From the NCBI RefSeq assembly GCF_029867415.1, contig NC_081182.1, positions 8,872,646 through 8,936,645 on the forward strand: 64,000 bases of DNA, in the 5' to 3' direction. This document shows, in pieces, positions 12,130 through 23,945 of the stretch. Source of the stretch: Vicia villosa (Eukaryota; Streptophyta; Magnoliopsida; Fabales; Fabaceae). The position numbers were made by a program, and so were the translations under genes. The notes under the pieces were generated by a model. It worked only from the letters and a program-made list of their open reading frames with translations. It made no database searches and had not been told where the DNA came from. The number at the start of each line of letters is the position of its first letter. The stretch's first letter is position 1.

Positions 12130-13014
12130 CCAAAATCAGGGGTGAGAAGTTGAAAGGTGCTAGAAGATATAAAGCCTAAGAAAGATGCCATGCTGGGAAG
12201 ACTTTGTTTGTGGTTGGAACTTCGCATCATTAGTTCTTCCTCTGACTAACTTTTGAAGTTTCTTTACTTGTCTTGTTTAAGCTTTCATCCTATATATCTT
12301 TTAAACAGTTATCTGCTATTTATTGAAATTTTATCCTTTTCTTTCAATCCTTGCTCTTAATATACATTCTTTTTGATTGATGACAAAGGGGAAGAAAAAT
12401 GTGAATGATTTTGATGTATCTGATTCCTTAATAGAATCCAAATATATGTTTTTTTGTGGGAACTCTGATACTTGAGCTAATTGAATTGTTATATCCATAT
12501 TTTCTCTAAAGAATTTATGTGTGCAAGACACTTTGATATTATTTCAATTTGGCACATACTCTAATTATTGACACGTTTAACTTTGATTAAGATTTTATGT
12601 TCTCAGAGCGAGCTTGCAAACCTCACTCTAATGAGATTGAAATTTTTAATATGTTTGAACCTAGAGGAAGCTTACAAACATATCTATGTTGTTTTAAACT
12701 ATTGTGCATCATTCAAATTGATCAAACAATGCACATTTTTTATTAAATAAAATTTTCTAGACTATCAAAATTTTCTAAGTCATACTCTCAGGGAGAATTT
12801 GCAAACCTAACTCTGAAGTACTAATGAAAATTTTCGATATTATTCACAAGGGGAGCTTGCAAACCTCACTCTTCTAAAGTTGAAAATTTAATAAGTTTTA
12901 AACTCAGAGGGAGCTTACAAACTTAACTATGACGTTTTTAAATATTGTGTGTTTATCTAAAAGAAAATTGTTCATTAAAATATATGGTATTGTCATCATT
13001 AAAAAGGGGAAAAT
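12130..13014 (+). repeat. 3' internal region of a SIRE-like Ty1/copia element with tandem GAGCTTGCAAAC units
   Basis: Between about 12600 and 12950 a unit containing 'gagcttgcaaacctcactct' or a close variant recurs four to five times (12607, about 12668, 12790, 12855 and 12910). It ends in a purine-rich tract aaaaaggggaaaat (13001-13014) directly before a TGTTGG LTR start. This tandem 3' region plus polypurine tract is characteristic of SIRE/Maximus-type copia elements (family knowledge). No pol coding sequence is present here, so only the 3' end survives. Confidence 0.6.
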
Positions 13015-14440
13015 TGTTGGAACAAGTCTGATTCGTCAACTAATCCTTGATGTTTTGATGATAACAAGTACATTTGTTTAAAGAAATTTTTTGCTCTCTA
13101 ATGGTTGTTCAATGTGAAGATCTAGAAGAAAACAACTCTGAATCTGAAGAAGTCAAGTTAAAATGCACCAGAAGATGAAGCCATGCACATGTTGAATCTA
13201 GAGACTAGCAGAATCTGAACACTAGCGAAGTATGGTGTCATCAAAAGCAAGCAATAATCTAATGTAAGAGAATGACTTTGTACTCAAAGAGTTTCATCAA
13301 TATTTATTAGAAGACTCAGATTCAAAGGAATAACGTTTGAAAGAAAATCTTAAAGAAGTAGAAATTAAAATTCAGAACTTGAGTTATCAAGTCAATGCAT
13401 CGACAAGAATCTATCCAGAAAACATCTATGAAAGATTCTGTCTCTTTATGATTCTGATATCTTAAACTTTGATGAACTTACTCTGATCAAGCTTTATCAT
13501 ATCATATTAAAAGCCTCTGACTCAAAGAAGTTAAGTGTGGAGAAGGAAATACATCTAACCTCTGATCAAGCTTCACCAAACTTTATCAGAAGCCTATAGT
13601 TCATGATGTTAGCTGTAACAGGAAGAAGTGTGGAAATAATATCAAAGTACAACATCACGTTACTACAATACAACATCCTACCCATAACCCTACATACATA
13701 TGGATAAAGAAATGTATAATATACTGTTACTGTTCACACGTCTCATCATAGTGCTACTATCGCCACTCTAGTATCTTAATAGTTAACGTCTCAAACAATT
13801 ATATTTGTTGTGTGGATACTCAATCTCTTTTCTCCAACGGATTTATTTTTCCTTATTTATTTAAAGAGAATCTGTAAGATTGAAAACACAAGAGAGTGTG
13901 TGCAACAATGTAGACATACATACACACCAGAGAGTGAGACACATTAAAAAGAAGAAGTTGCACGAAGAAGAAATCTAAAAGGAGAAAAAGGAAAATCACA
14001 CATGAAAAGGAGTAAATCTTTGAAAAACGAGTTAGAAGTGAGAAGGTTACTGAATGCTTACGTGAAACTGAACTTGAAAAAATCACTTACATATAAAACA
14101 AGAAGTGAAGAAAATCTTCAAAGATAACGAAGAGAAACACTCAAAAGAATTTATTTTATATCTTTTAAAATGTTGTCCGTTATGCTTAAAACTGTGCGTA
14201 ATCAACTTTATGAAGCAGTTGGTTAATTTCTTTGAGGGGTCAGTTTGGTCAAAATTCTTGAGAGGTCAGTAACACTTGTTATTGAAGTTTATCTTGAGAG
14301 ACGAATACTCGAGATGTCATTGACGCTTTTTCTTTGAGTTGAAAGTCTTTGAGGGACTAAAGGTTTAGTTAGGATCCTTGAGAAGAAATTAACGGGTAGT
14401 CTTTATGGTTGTAATCATGGAATTGATTAATGAATTAAGT
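13015..14440 (+). repeat. LTR (probably 3') of a SIRE-like copia element
   Basis: Begins TGTTGGAACAAGTCTGATTC immediately after the polypurine tract and continues with the family-typical 'tccttgatgttttgatgataacaag'. The right end was not located; the sequence loses LTR character before the MITE at 14455. No ORF of note. Confidence 0.55.
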
Positions 14441-14454
14441 CCTTATTAATAAAA

Positions 14455-14626
14455 GGGTTAATAGTAGTTTACCCCCATGTAATAAGAGTGTGTTTCCGTT
14501 TACCCCCCACCGTTGCCAAAGGTAGATTTTGGCAACGGTTTTTTTTGAAAAAATCGTTGTCAAAACGTAGGAAGGGGGGAAAAGCAAAATTCGCTAACAT
14601 TACAGGGGGTGAATTACTATTAACCC
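14455..14626. mobile_element. Mutator-type MITE, 172 bp, 9-bp target duplication
   Basis: The inverted ends gggttaatagtagtttaccccc and its complement (ggggtgaattactattaaccc) are flanked by an exact direct repeat ttaataaaa (14446-14454 and 14627-14635). An inner inverted repeat is visible (accgttgccaaa...ttttggcaacggt). The nine-base duplication fits Mutator-like elements. Confidence 0.85.
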
Positions 14627-14839
14627 TTAATAAAAATACACGTGTCTTTTATTATTGTTGTTTACTTTGTGCATGAGTATTGTTTGATCTTTGGGTGTTT
14701 GAAAAGATTTAACTCTATAAACCAAATTCAACCCCATTTCTTGTGTTTCATTGAACTTTCGGAAATATCCTTATGTCTTTACAATACACTATTCACTCAG
14801 GCCAACACCATCAGACGAACTTTCACACTTTTTTTTCTT

Positions 14840-15128
14840 GGCAAAATATCATTTGGTCCCTTAACTATACCATTGGATTCAGATTGGTCTCTTAATTTAT
14901 TTTTGTGTCACCTTGGTTTCTTAACTTTCAAAATGTTTTATTTTAGTCTTTTTTATCTGATTAGCGACGAAAAAACTTTGAAATTGGTCGCTAAATCCGT
15001 CTCTAATTAAACAAAAAGGACTAAAATAAAACATTTTGAAAGTTAAGGGACCAAAGTAACAGAAAATAAATTAAAGGATCAATATGAACCTAAGGGTATA
15101 GTTAAGGGACAAAAATAAATATTTTGTC
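14840..15128. mobile_element. Hairpin MITE of about 289 bp
   Basis: Ends g-caaaatat-attt pair with each other. Inner blocks pair over most of the length (cttaactttcaaaatgttttatttta against taaaataaaacattttgaaagttaag). The loop is around tctgattagcgacgaaa...cgctaaatccgtctc. The flanks are T-rich, so a nine-base duplication (ttttttctt / ttttttttt) is only suggestive. Confidence 0.7.
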
Positions 15129-15129
15129 T

Positions 15130-15620
15130 TTTTTTTTTTTTTTGCTTTTACACACTAAAATTTCAAGTCGCGTCATTATCTTTGACTTATAAAAATATAT
15201 TTATCTCAACATCAGAGAAAACAACAATAGTGGATCGAAGATATCAGGGAAAATATACTTCCAGTTTAATGTAGGTTCTTCCAAACACTTCTATTTATTT
15301 TTCTTTTTCTTTTTGTTGTTGTTTTTTTCTTGAGGTTTTGTCATAAGGTGAATTCTTGTCATAAATATATTGTAAATGTTACTACTATTAAATTAAGAGT
15401 GATAAAAAATGTTATTTATTATAAAATACAATTAAAAGTTTAACTTCAATCAGTTTTTCCAATTATTTTAAAACGAAGAAATACGAAAAATAGGAGTTGT
15501 TGTTGAAACGAAGAAAAACAAAAATAGTAGTAGTTGAAATAACATTTTTCCAAAAAAAGAAAACCTTAACTTCACTTGCTTTTTCCAACAATATTAAAAA
15601 CTGTAATTCATATGAGAATG
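15130..15620. other. Intergenic sequence upstream of NPF gene 2
   Basis: AT-rich and non-coding. The last part (about 15590-15620, aaaactgtaattcatatgag) matches the sequence just upstream of the TATA box of gene 1 (agctgtaattctgataag), so the duplicated unit included proximal promoter. Confidence 0.5.
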
Positions 15621-15625
15621 CATGC

Positions 15626-15748
15626 TATAAAGCTACAAGTAATTCACAAACTTCTGTATATAAAATTTTCTCTCTCAAATAAGAAGATCAAGTGAAGTTT
15701 CAAAGTGAAAACAAACACTCAAGAGGATCAGAATCCATAATCTACACA
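15626..15748 (+). promoter_or_regulatory. TATA box and leader exon of NPF gene 2, with mutated splice donor
   Basis: TATAAAG at 15626-15632 and a leader homologous to those of genes 1 and 3 (aagatcaagtgaag, aaacaaacactcaagaggatcaga). At the position where the other copies have GTAAGT, this copy reads ATAAGT (15749-15754). The next usable GT is at 15753-15754. The acceptor is at 15867-15868, so the leader intron is about 115 bases, against about 1.5-2 kb in the other copies. Confidence 0.65.
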
Positions 15749-15874
15749 ATAAGTATTCATCTTCCCATTTAATTTCTTATGTTTTTCCGTTCAGAAAAAA
15801 GAACACGAAATTCCATATACTACATAATATATGCAAAATTAATTTCCTTTTATACTTTTACCAAATAGGAAGAG

Positions 15875-17803
15875 ATGAAATTCTTGGTAAGCGATGGTCG
15901 CGTGGATAAACATGGTAAATTTGCAGATAAACGAACGACCGGAGGATGGAAGGCTGCTCCTTTTATCATAAGTATGCAACACAACACTGTAAAATCAAAT
16001 AGAATGACAATATAATGTAGACATAATGTTTGCAATATTTAACGATGTTTTTGTTTTTTTAGTGAACGAAGCGGTTGAGAGGATGGCATACATTGCAATA
16101 GCAATGAACATGACTCGTTATTTGGTTAATGAAATGCATCTAACAATACCAGATTCCGCCACTCATGTCACAAACTGGATTGGATCTGCTTATATACTCA
16201 CTCTTCAGGGAGCCTTTCTAGCTGATGCTTATTTGGGTCGCTTCAAAACAATTATTATTTTTTCTTTCATCTATGCGGTGGGAATGTTTATGCTGACAAT
16301 ATCAGCAACCTACGACGTATTCCGCCCGCAAAAAAACAAAGAAGCAAGCCAATTCCAAATGACATTCTTATTAGGTGCACTTGGCCTTGTTGCTTTAGGC
16401 ACAGGAGGAATCAAACCTTGTGTGTCATCTTTCGGAGCAGACCAATTTGACGAAGGGGATGAGAAAGAAGTTCAAAAGAAATATTCATTCTTCAATTGGT
16501 TTTACTTTGCCATCAACATTGGTGCACTAGTTGGGACTACGGTGTTGGTTTATGTACAAGAAAAACTAGGGTGGAGTTGGGGTTTTGGAATACCAACTAT
16601 TACTACAATTTTATCTATCTTTGTTCTAGCGATTGGTATTAATTATTATCGTTTTCAAAAGCCAATGGGAAGTCCTTTTACTAGGTTTCTTCAAGTTATT
16701 GTAGCTTCTATAAAGAATCATCGAAGAGGAGTGGTCGTAGAAAAAGAAACTCATCTCTATGAAGTTAGGACCTCGCACTCTGATATTATTGGCGCTCGCA
16801 AGCTTCCAAGGACTCTACAATACAAGTTAGTAAATTCTAAATATCAATTCTGATTTATATATAGATTAGATATTATAAAGCACGGGCACACTTTTTTTAA
16901 AGACGTCAGTGATGTATAGATCAGATACATCAATTATTCGATACTGAAACAAAATAATTTTGTAGGTTTTTGGACAAAGCAGCGGTAGTAACACCAAAAA
17001 CCAAGATCAATGATAGATGGAATGTATGCACGGTGACACAAGTGGAAGAATTCAAAGCAATCATTAAAATTCTTCCAGTGTGGGCAACTACCATTGCACT
17101 TTCAATTTGTTTAGGTCAAATGTCAACTTTTTTTATAAGTCAATCCACCATCATGAACCGGAAGCTAGGTAACTTTGAAATTCCAACAAGTTCAGTTACC
17201 ACATTTTCTGCCATCAACGGGCTTATACTTGTTCCCATCTACGAGCATTTCTTCATCCCGGTTCTCCGTAAACTCACCGGCCACAAACGTGGCATCACGT
17301 CGTTACAACGAATGGGTGTTGGACTTTTCATCGCAACCATTGCTATGGGTTCAGCTGCATTAATTGAAAAGAAAAGACGGGAACAATACCCGCAAATACA
17401 TAGCATGAGTGTGTTTTGGTTGCTGCCTCAATTTTTCCTAATCGGTTCTGCGGAGGTTTTTACCTATGTCGGACAATTAGAGTTTTTTTACGACGAAGTG
17501 ACCGACGGGACAAAGAGTATTAGTAGTGCATTGTTTTTGTGTGAGTCTGGAATTGGAAATTGGTTGAGTACAGCTTTGGTTAAGATTGTTATACTTACAA
17601 CTGGAGGACAAGAGAAAGGATGGTTAAGGAATGATCTTAATAAAAGCAAGTTGGATTGGTTCTATTGGGTAGTGGCTGCTATCAATGCTATCAATTTTTT
17701 GGTTTATTTGATGGTTGCAAAATTTTACAAAGGAAAAGAATCAGTGGTTGCAAGATCTGATAACATGGTTGAATTAAACAACAATCAACACACTGAACCA
17801 TGA
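15875..17803 (+). CDS. NRT1/PTR family (NPF) transporter, tandem copy 2 (one intron lost)
   Basis: Three coding exons: 15875-15971, 16063-16825 and 16966-17803 (565 residues). The product is a 12-helix NPF transporter very similar to copies 1 and 3. It has the ExxER motif (EAVER, residues 35-39), GTGGIKPCVSSFGADQFDE, FNWFYFAINIG, and the central loop ending KLPRTLQYK. The intron that interrupts copies 1 and 3 after the codons for IYAV is precisely absent: GCGGTGGGAATG reads straight through with no added or missing codon. Flanking exons keep the same split codons. No stops or shifts. Copy-specific changes lie mainly at helix 1 (MAYIAIAMNMT) and the C-terminus. Substrate unknown. Confidence 0.92.
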
Positions 17804-18334
17804 GCACACCCTTTTCTTTTTAATATTTTTTGTAAAATTTTATCTGGTGTTATTTTTTTTTTTTATGCATTCTCAAAAGTTTTATAAGCAACAAATCTAG
17901 CTAGGGATTGGTTGTGAATTAGTTAGGATAAATTTAGCAGCAATCAATTGCTAGTTTCTAGTAAATAATCTTGTAATAATCTTAGTTAATCTCCAACTAA
18001 TATTAGAAGGTGCCTAATTAATCCCCATTTATTGTCTAATAAAATATTTATTCTCCTACCTATAGCTATCTCATAACACTTTAAAGCTTTTCAATTTTAC
18101 AATTAGCATATCTATTCAAAAGTGATGATTCTATAGTATAAAAAAAATAAACTGCTCATATTAAAGGTATTTTTTTTGTAAGGTGTACTGATTCCTGAAT
18201 TGCACACTAGAAATCTGACATGCAAAATCACTAAATAAAAATATATACACAAGAACAGATCAAAATAATATGGTTGCCACTAGACTATTCATGGTACATC
18301 ATCGTACAGCATACCTATTTATCAGTTTATTATA
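17804..18334. other. 3' flank of NPF gene 2 and intergenic sequence
   Basis: AT-rich, no ORF or repeat with clear ends. Its right border is the T-run (about 18335-18346) that is the poly(A) tail of the reverse-strand LINE. Confidence 0.5.
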
Positions 18335-18426
18335 TTTTTTTTTTTAAGCAAGAAATATATTAAATAGAGAACTAAGGGTTCTCCAACCTTGTTACACAAA
18401 TTCGGAATATTACAAACCAATTACAA

Positions 18427-19005
18427 TCACGATAAAAAAGACACCGGGTCTTTACAAAAATCGTAAAAGTTACAATTGGAATAAGTAATATCTCTTAAGA
18501 AAGACCATCTCCACACCAAAGTCTTGATTTTCCACACTATATCATTAACATTCCACTCATCATTTTTGAAACAAACGCCATTTCTTGTCAACCAAATAGT
18601 CCAACAAGTGGCCAACCATAACACCCCCAATTTGCCTACTTTAATTCTTTTCTTACGACTCATGGCAATCCATTCCATAAAAAGCGGAATGCAATCTTCC
18701 TCCTTCCAACCCGAATAATCCATCCACTCACCAATATCTTTCCAAACAAGTTTAATTACATTACATTTGATAAAAATATGGTCTCTATCTTCCAAATGTA
18801 GCCCACAAAAAATACATAATAAATTAGATATAGATAAAGCAATACCTCTATCTTTCAAAAGATCTTTGGTTGGAAGCCTATTTACAAAAAGTCTCCAAGC
18901 AAATGCCTTGATTTTGAAAGGCACCTCCATCTTCCATAACTTTTCCAAAACCTCGTCATTCCTATTGCTAGGACCATAAGGAACAGGCCCGTCTTTGAGG
19001 GTGTG
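18427..19005 (-). pseudogene. Zinc-binding-in-RT (zf-RVT) domain of the LINE
   Basis: The reading frame contains the family pattern: LWKMEVPFKIKAFAWRL, NRLPTKD, then C-x2-C (CIFCG) and H (DRDHIF) with a Trp-rich tail (VWKDIGEWM). It lies on the same strand as the RT frames but is cut off from them by the inserted sequence upstream, so it is not continuous with them. Confidence 0.8.
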
Positions 19006-19165
19006 CAAGGCGACCTACAACACAAGGCCTCACATTTTTTTATGTTAAAGCTATGGCAAAAAGGGCCTCCAATTATATATTTCACTGCTAATTTACGCTA
19101 AATAGGGCCCTTTAAAATATTTTCACGATTCAACGAAAGATAACTTCAACTTTTTACACAGGGCC
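18985..19165. mobile_element. Small insertion inside the LINE, possible hAT-type remnant
   Basis: About 180 bases with no LINE homology separate two parts of one protein. The block begins caggcccgtctttgagg and ends cagggcctctcaaaagtttgag, and contains several gggcc(t/c) words. Such GGGCC-plus-'TTGAG' words are reminiscent of hAT-related ends. No convincing inverted repeat or 8-bp duplication was found, so the class is a guess. Confidence 0.3.
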
Positions 19166-21023
19166 TCTCAAAAGTTTGAGACGACTCTGATAAGGAATAC
19201 GCCGGGAAGCAAACCGACCATAGCAAGATGAAACCGTAAAACCCCTATCCGTCCCATCTTTCCAACTCACTACATCCTTCTCCAAATTACACCCCTCAAA
19301 CGAATCCAAGAGATTCCGTAATTCTAATAAATTAGAAAATAATCCCTCCTCCACCACCTCTTCCTCCGAAATACCCAAATCCCCCCATTTCCAAATACCA
19401 TCACTCCACCCTCCCATACCCGCCACGGAAACATTTTTCAACAAAGAAATAGAAAAAAGTTCCGGAAAAACCTCCGACAAACAATCATCATTAAGCCAAG
19501 CAACCTCCCAAAACGGAGTGTTAAATCCGTTGCCAACTTTAAAACAACAACGCTCAACAAACGGATCTTTAAGAAAAGAAGAAGAATTACCAACCTTTAG
19601 CATATCGCGCCACCAAAAAGAAGAGGAAGATTTGTTAAGAAGGACCCCGCCACCAAAAAGTTGCGTGCTTAAATCGCCATAACGCGCCTTCAACACATCC
19701 AACCACAACGCCCTTCCCCCCCCCATTAGCAATTCTCCATCTCCACTTATTTAAAAGAGCAAGATTAAAATCATTTAGATCCTTAATATTTAATCCTCCT
19801 TTAGAATAAGGCAAAGTCACCACCTTCCAACTAACCCAATGAATTTTCCGATTCTCGTTCACCCCTCCCCACAAAAAATTACTTTGCAATTTAGTAAGAA
19901 CCTTCACCACTTTAACCGACATCTTGTAAAAGGACATAGTGAAGATGGCAAGTGAACTCAAAATAGACTTCAAAAGCGTTATTCTTCCTCCAAGATTCAA
20001 AAACCGATTCTTCCACCCCATCAAAATAATCTTCATCTTTTCCAAAAGCGGATTCCAAGTGCTCTCCCTCCTTGGATTGAATCCGATTGGAATACCGAGA
20101 AAAAAGAAATTACTACTTTCTATTTTGCAAGAGAGATACAAAGAAGCCGCTTCCAAAAAGTTCAAAGAAACATTAATCCCGATCAACTTACTCTTATGAA
20201 AATTAATTCCAAGACCCGACACTAACTCAAAAGCTCTCAACACAATCTTAACCGCCTTAATGTGTTTCCACGACCCTTCCCCTATTAATAAGGTGTCATC
20301 CGCAAATTGTAGAATATCCACACTACACCTCCGATTAATCACAAAGTTCTCATACTCTCCAATCTCTATGGATTTTCTAACCAATCTCGTAAGCGCTTCC
20401 GCCACCATGACAAAAAGAAAAGGCGATAAAGGATCACCTTGTCTCAACCCCCTCTTCACCAAGAACTCTCTAGTGGGGCTCCCATTTACCACCACCGACA
20501 TGTCACTTTTAAAAACCAACAACTCCATCCATTTCCTCCATTTTCCACCAAAACCCATATTCAAAAATAATTGTCTCAAGAAATTCCAAGAAACTTTGTC
20601 ATAAGCCTTTTCAAAATCAACTTTAAAGAGGAAACAAGGTTTACCTTCTTTTTTGGCAAAATCCACCACTTCATTAGCCACCAAAACCCCATCAAGCAAT
20701 TGCCTACCCGGCACAAAAGCGCTTTGATTCGGCGAAACTAAAGAATTCAACACCGATTTCAATCTCCCCGCCAACATCTTCGCCATGAATTTGTACATAC
20801 ATCCCACCAAGCAAATCGGTCTATAATCATCCAAAGAAAGAGGATTGGCGGACTTCGGAATCAACGCCAAAAAAGAAGAAGTAACCGCCTTCGACAATTC
20901 ATTTCCTTCGAAAAAATGATCAAAATATCTCACGAAATCTTCTTTTAAAAAAGACCAACATCTTTTAATAAAAAGAAAGGAAAATTCATCCGGACCCGGA
21001 CTCTTAGAAGTTAGAACTCCCAC
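19154..21023 (-). pseudogene. L1-type LINE reverse transcriptase, frameshifted
   Basis: The RT fold reads from about 21023 down to 19725: KSPGPDEFSF, DYRPICLVGCMYKF, PNQSAFVPGRQ, VDFEKAYDKVSW, GLRQGDPLSPFLF, the catalytic FADDTLLIG block, and LGIPIG. A run of nine C (19716-19724, G on the coding strand) shifts the frame. The protein then continues in another frame (19732 down to 19154) with WWRDML, KVGNG and SSCYGRF, the connection region of plant LINEs. A further upstream piece (21306-21004) carries the pre-RT region in yet another frame. Catalytic Asp pairs are intact but the ORF is broken, so it is not active. Confidence 0.88.
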
Positions 21024-21236
21024 AACTCCTTAAAGCTTCTTTGATCTCCTCTTCTTGAAAAGGTCTTTCAAGCCAAATCTTGTCTTCCTCACTAATACGA
21101 TCAAAATTAATTCCTTCCAAATACGACGCCATCCCTTCCTCCTCTTCGAATTTTTTTGAGAAATGATTCGCCACATAATCTTTGATTTCCTCCACCTTGT
21201 CCAACCTCCCATCCAAGGTGTTAATGGGCCCTATAT

Positions 21237-22330
21237 GATTTTTAGGACTGAATTGAACCAAATGTTTTGGTTTGATATAACTGTTCTTAATTCCGAACCA
21301 TACCAAACAATTAGAAGACCGTTTTTTCCAAACTAAACCAATTGTTAAAAAATCAAACAGTTATATTTGGTTTTAAATTGTTTTTCATAAAATATCTATT
21401 AACTTTTTTTTTAATTTTATTATTTTAAAAAAATGATTTTTTTAATTTCGAAATAACCCAAATTTATTTTCGGAAATAAAAACGACTTTTTTTTTTCACA
21501 AAAATTTGAATTTTTTGTATTTTTTTAAAAAAATTGACTTTTTAATTTTGAAAAAAAACCTAATTTTCTTATTTTGGGGAAAAACCAATTTTTTATTTTT
21601 GAAAAAAAATCGACTTTTCTAATTTACCGGAAAAAACAATTAAAAAAAAACAACTTTTCTAATTTTTCGGACAAAATGACGTTTTTATTTTCAGAGAAAT
21701 CGACTTCTTTATTTTTTGTAAAAAATCGATTTTTTTTAATCTTTAAAAACAACCTATTTTATTTTCTTCCGAAAATTCGATTTTTTGTTATCTAAAAAAA
21801 AACCCGATGTTTTTATTTTCGAAAAAATTGACTTATTTATTTTTTGTAAAAAAGCGTCTTTTTTTTTTTACTTTCCTCGGAAAAATCTATTTTTTGTTAT
21901 TTAAAAAAAAAATAAATTTTCTAATTCTTTGTAAAAAAATTGACTTTTTTATTTTTGTAAAAAATCGACTTTTTTTATTTTCTTTTGGAAAAATTGATTT
22001 TTTGTTATTTTCAAAAAATTGAATTTTTTTATTTTTCAGAAATAATAGACTTTTTTTTATTTTCGAAAAAACAATTTTTTTTTATTTTTAAAATAAAAAA
22101 AATTAATTAAATTTTTTTATTTTATAAAAAAATTCAATTTAAAAACTAAAGTAAGAAACTGTTCAGTTACGAGTTAATTAGAAATTGATTAATTGCTTAA
22201 CGATTTGATTCTTGAACCATTAATAAAATATAAGTTTGATTCACTAAGTAATGATTTGATTATTTTACATTCGGTAGATCAAGGATTCCGTTGAACCCAT
22301 GATTTATTTGAACAACCCTACTCAGAATGC
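21237..22330. repeat. T-rich degenerate tandem repeat (TTTTTATTTTCGGAAAAATCGA-like)
   Basis: From about 21410 to 22140 the sequence consists of noisy copies of a roughly 22-45-base unit, alternating T-runs with 'ttttcggaaaaa-tcga' words. ORFs read through it are low-complexity F/K-rich and not genes. The flanks (gaaccaaatgttttggtttg; gaacaaccctactc) resemble the ends and interior of the element at 27217-28997, so this may be a decayed relative of it. Confidence 0.6.
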
Positions 22331-22558
22331 ACTAATACGTAAAATCTTAGTTATAGCTTTAAGCTTTAACACCCGAAAGAGTTTTTTTCTTTTTCTTCTA
22401 AACAGTTTACAAAAATGAAAGGAGATGTCAAATTCATATCTAGTTTCAATCAATGCTTATCTATGTCTGCACTGTTTTCTTCTAAAGAAGAAAAGTTTAA
22501 CTTCAAAAAGCTTTTTCCAAAAATGTCAAAAGTTTTCATTCATTCAATAACACACTAC

Positions 22559-22688
22559 TATAAAAGTACAAGCATTTCACATACTCATGTAGAAATATAA
22601 ATATTTTATCAAAAAGAAGAAGATCAAGTGTAGCAGAGTGGAAAGTTGAAACAAACATTCAAGAGGATCAGAATTCATAATCTACACA
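22559..22688 (+). promoter_or_regulatory. TATA box and leader exon of NPF gene 3
   Basis: TATAAAA at 22559-22565 is followed by a leader sharing aagatcaagtg, gtggaaa and caagaggatcagaattcataatctacaca with copy 2. It ends at a canonical donor GTAAGT (22689-22694). The leader intron runs to the acceptor at 24680-24681 and contains retroelement fragments. Confidence 0.65.
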
Positions 22689-22739
22689 GTAAGTAGTATT
22701 CTTCCCATTTCATTTCATATGTTTTTCGTTCAGATAAAA

Positions 22740-23110
22740 TGAAATGGTGTATCCTTGGAGTGTTCTTGGACTGGCGCCTATTAGGAGTCCTGGAAACTTA
22801 AAAGGAAGCTGTCCAACTTTACAGAGCATAAAGCTCTCCACAAAATCCAAAAAGGAACCTCCTACATTCACTCCAAAGATAATTCTCATAGGAAAGTTCC
22901 CCTTAAGCCTATACACCATCTCAAAACTCCTAAGAATGGCCTTAATAGTGCATAGGTTCTCCAAAGGCGTTTTCCCATGCATCACAATGTCATCTGCATA
23001 CTGGAGGAGAGAAACCACTAAATTGACGTACCCACTTTGAACCGAAGGAAAATACCTAAAGAAACTACCCTCTTGATAAAACTACTGAGGCCTTCTACCA
23101 CCAAAAGAAA
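22740..23110 (-). pseudogene. LINE reverse transcriptase fragment inside the leader intron of NPF gene 3
   Basis: The reverse frame shows the RT catalytic block LQYADDIVMHG, followed by FEMVYRLKGNF and GLLIGASPR, the same order as the LINE at 19.2-21.0 kb but a divergent copy. Only about 120 codons remain. The upstream end (near 23110) loses homology in a short A-rich stretch. Confidence 0.75.
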
Positions 23111-23945
23111 AAAAGGGACAAAGGATCCTCTTGATTAAACTCGTCTAAATATTAATTTCCTCTAATAGCTATCAATTAGTTGGCTTAAGAGAACATAGGT
23201 TAATGTATATTATTTTTGTCTGTATCTTGAATTTGTTAATCTCTTAGTGGAAGGAGGATGTTTAAACATGCAAGATTGACTCTCTTTAGGAATATGTTTT
23301 CATGTCACCCCATGAATATATTTTTCGTAGAATCGGAAATCGATTTAATCTAGTTTGAATTCAACTATATATATGTGTGTGTATTGTGATATTTACCTTT
23401 ACTGCTCATAAATGGAAATATAACTCATATGCAAGTAAATTTGTGATATAGTGAAATCTCATATCAATATGTTAGGTCATGGTATAATACATTTGATTAT
23501 TTGTCAAATAAATTATTATCTAGCTACCATAATGCAATTGAACTCCATCATGCTCAACACTCAATTCCCTAACCAATCTGGCGACCCATAAGTCCACTTT
23601 GACAACAATTGTCACTATTGTGGTTTAGTTGTAGACATGAACACTATAGATTAAATTGATTATTTCTATCAAATATATCCATTTGAAAGAGTAAATATGC
23701 ATCCATTGTATGCCTCTTATCATCCATATCCTATGCATAATTTTAATCAACATATCATATAATCAAAGGAGTACCATGTATATTGCTAACACATGACACC
23801 ACAACCTCTTATATCTTTCAAGTATATATAAATACATTTGATTGATTCCCAATGACACTTACCTAGTTTAGACATAAACTTGGAAACTTTAATTTTTGTG
23901 CTAAATATGGTCTAAGGAAACCATAGAATACAATAAAAAACCAAC
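23111..23945. other. Leader intron of NPF gene 3, non-coding part
   Basis: AT-rich sequence without a clear gene. A short run near 23607-23650 (CHYCG followed by decayed codons) could be a decayed copia gag zinc knuckle, but the evidence is too weak to call. Confidence 0.35.

Larger units (their letters stand above)
18335..21236 (-). mobile_element. 5'-truncated L1-type LINE
   Basis: Reverse-strand element whose poly(A) tail appears as a T-run at its low-coordinate end. It carries a non-LTR reverse transcriptase and a zinc-binding-RT domain. No apurinic endonuclease domain is present, so it is 5'-truncated at about 21236. About 180 bases of unrelated sequence (about 18985-19165) interrupt it between the RT C-terminal part and the zinc-binding domain. 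Confidence 0.85.

Noticed and set aside
21574..22022. F/K-rich ORFs
   Set aside because: Low-complexity translation of T-rich tandem repeats with no domain.
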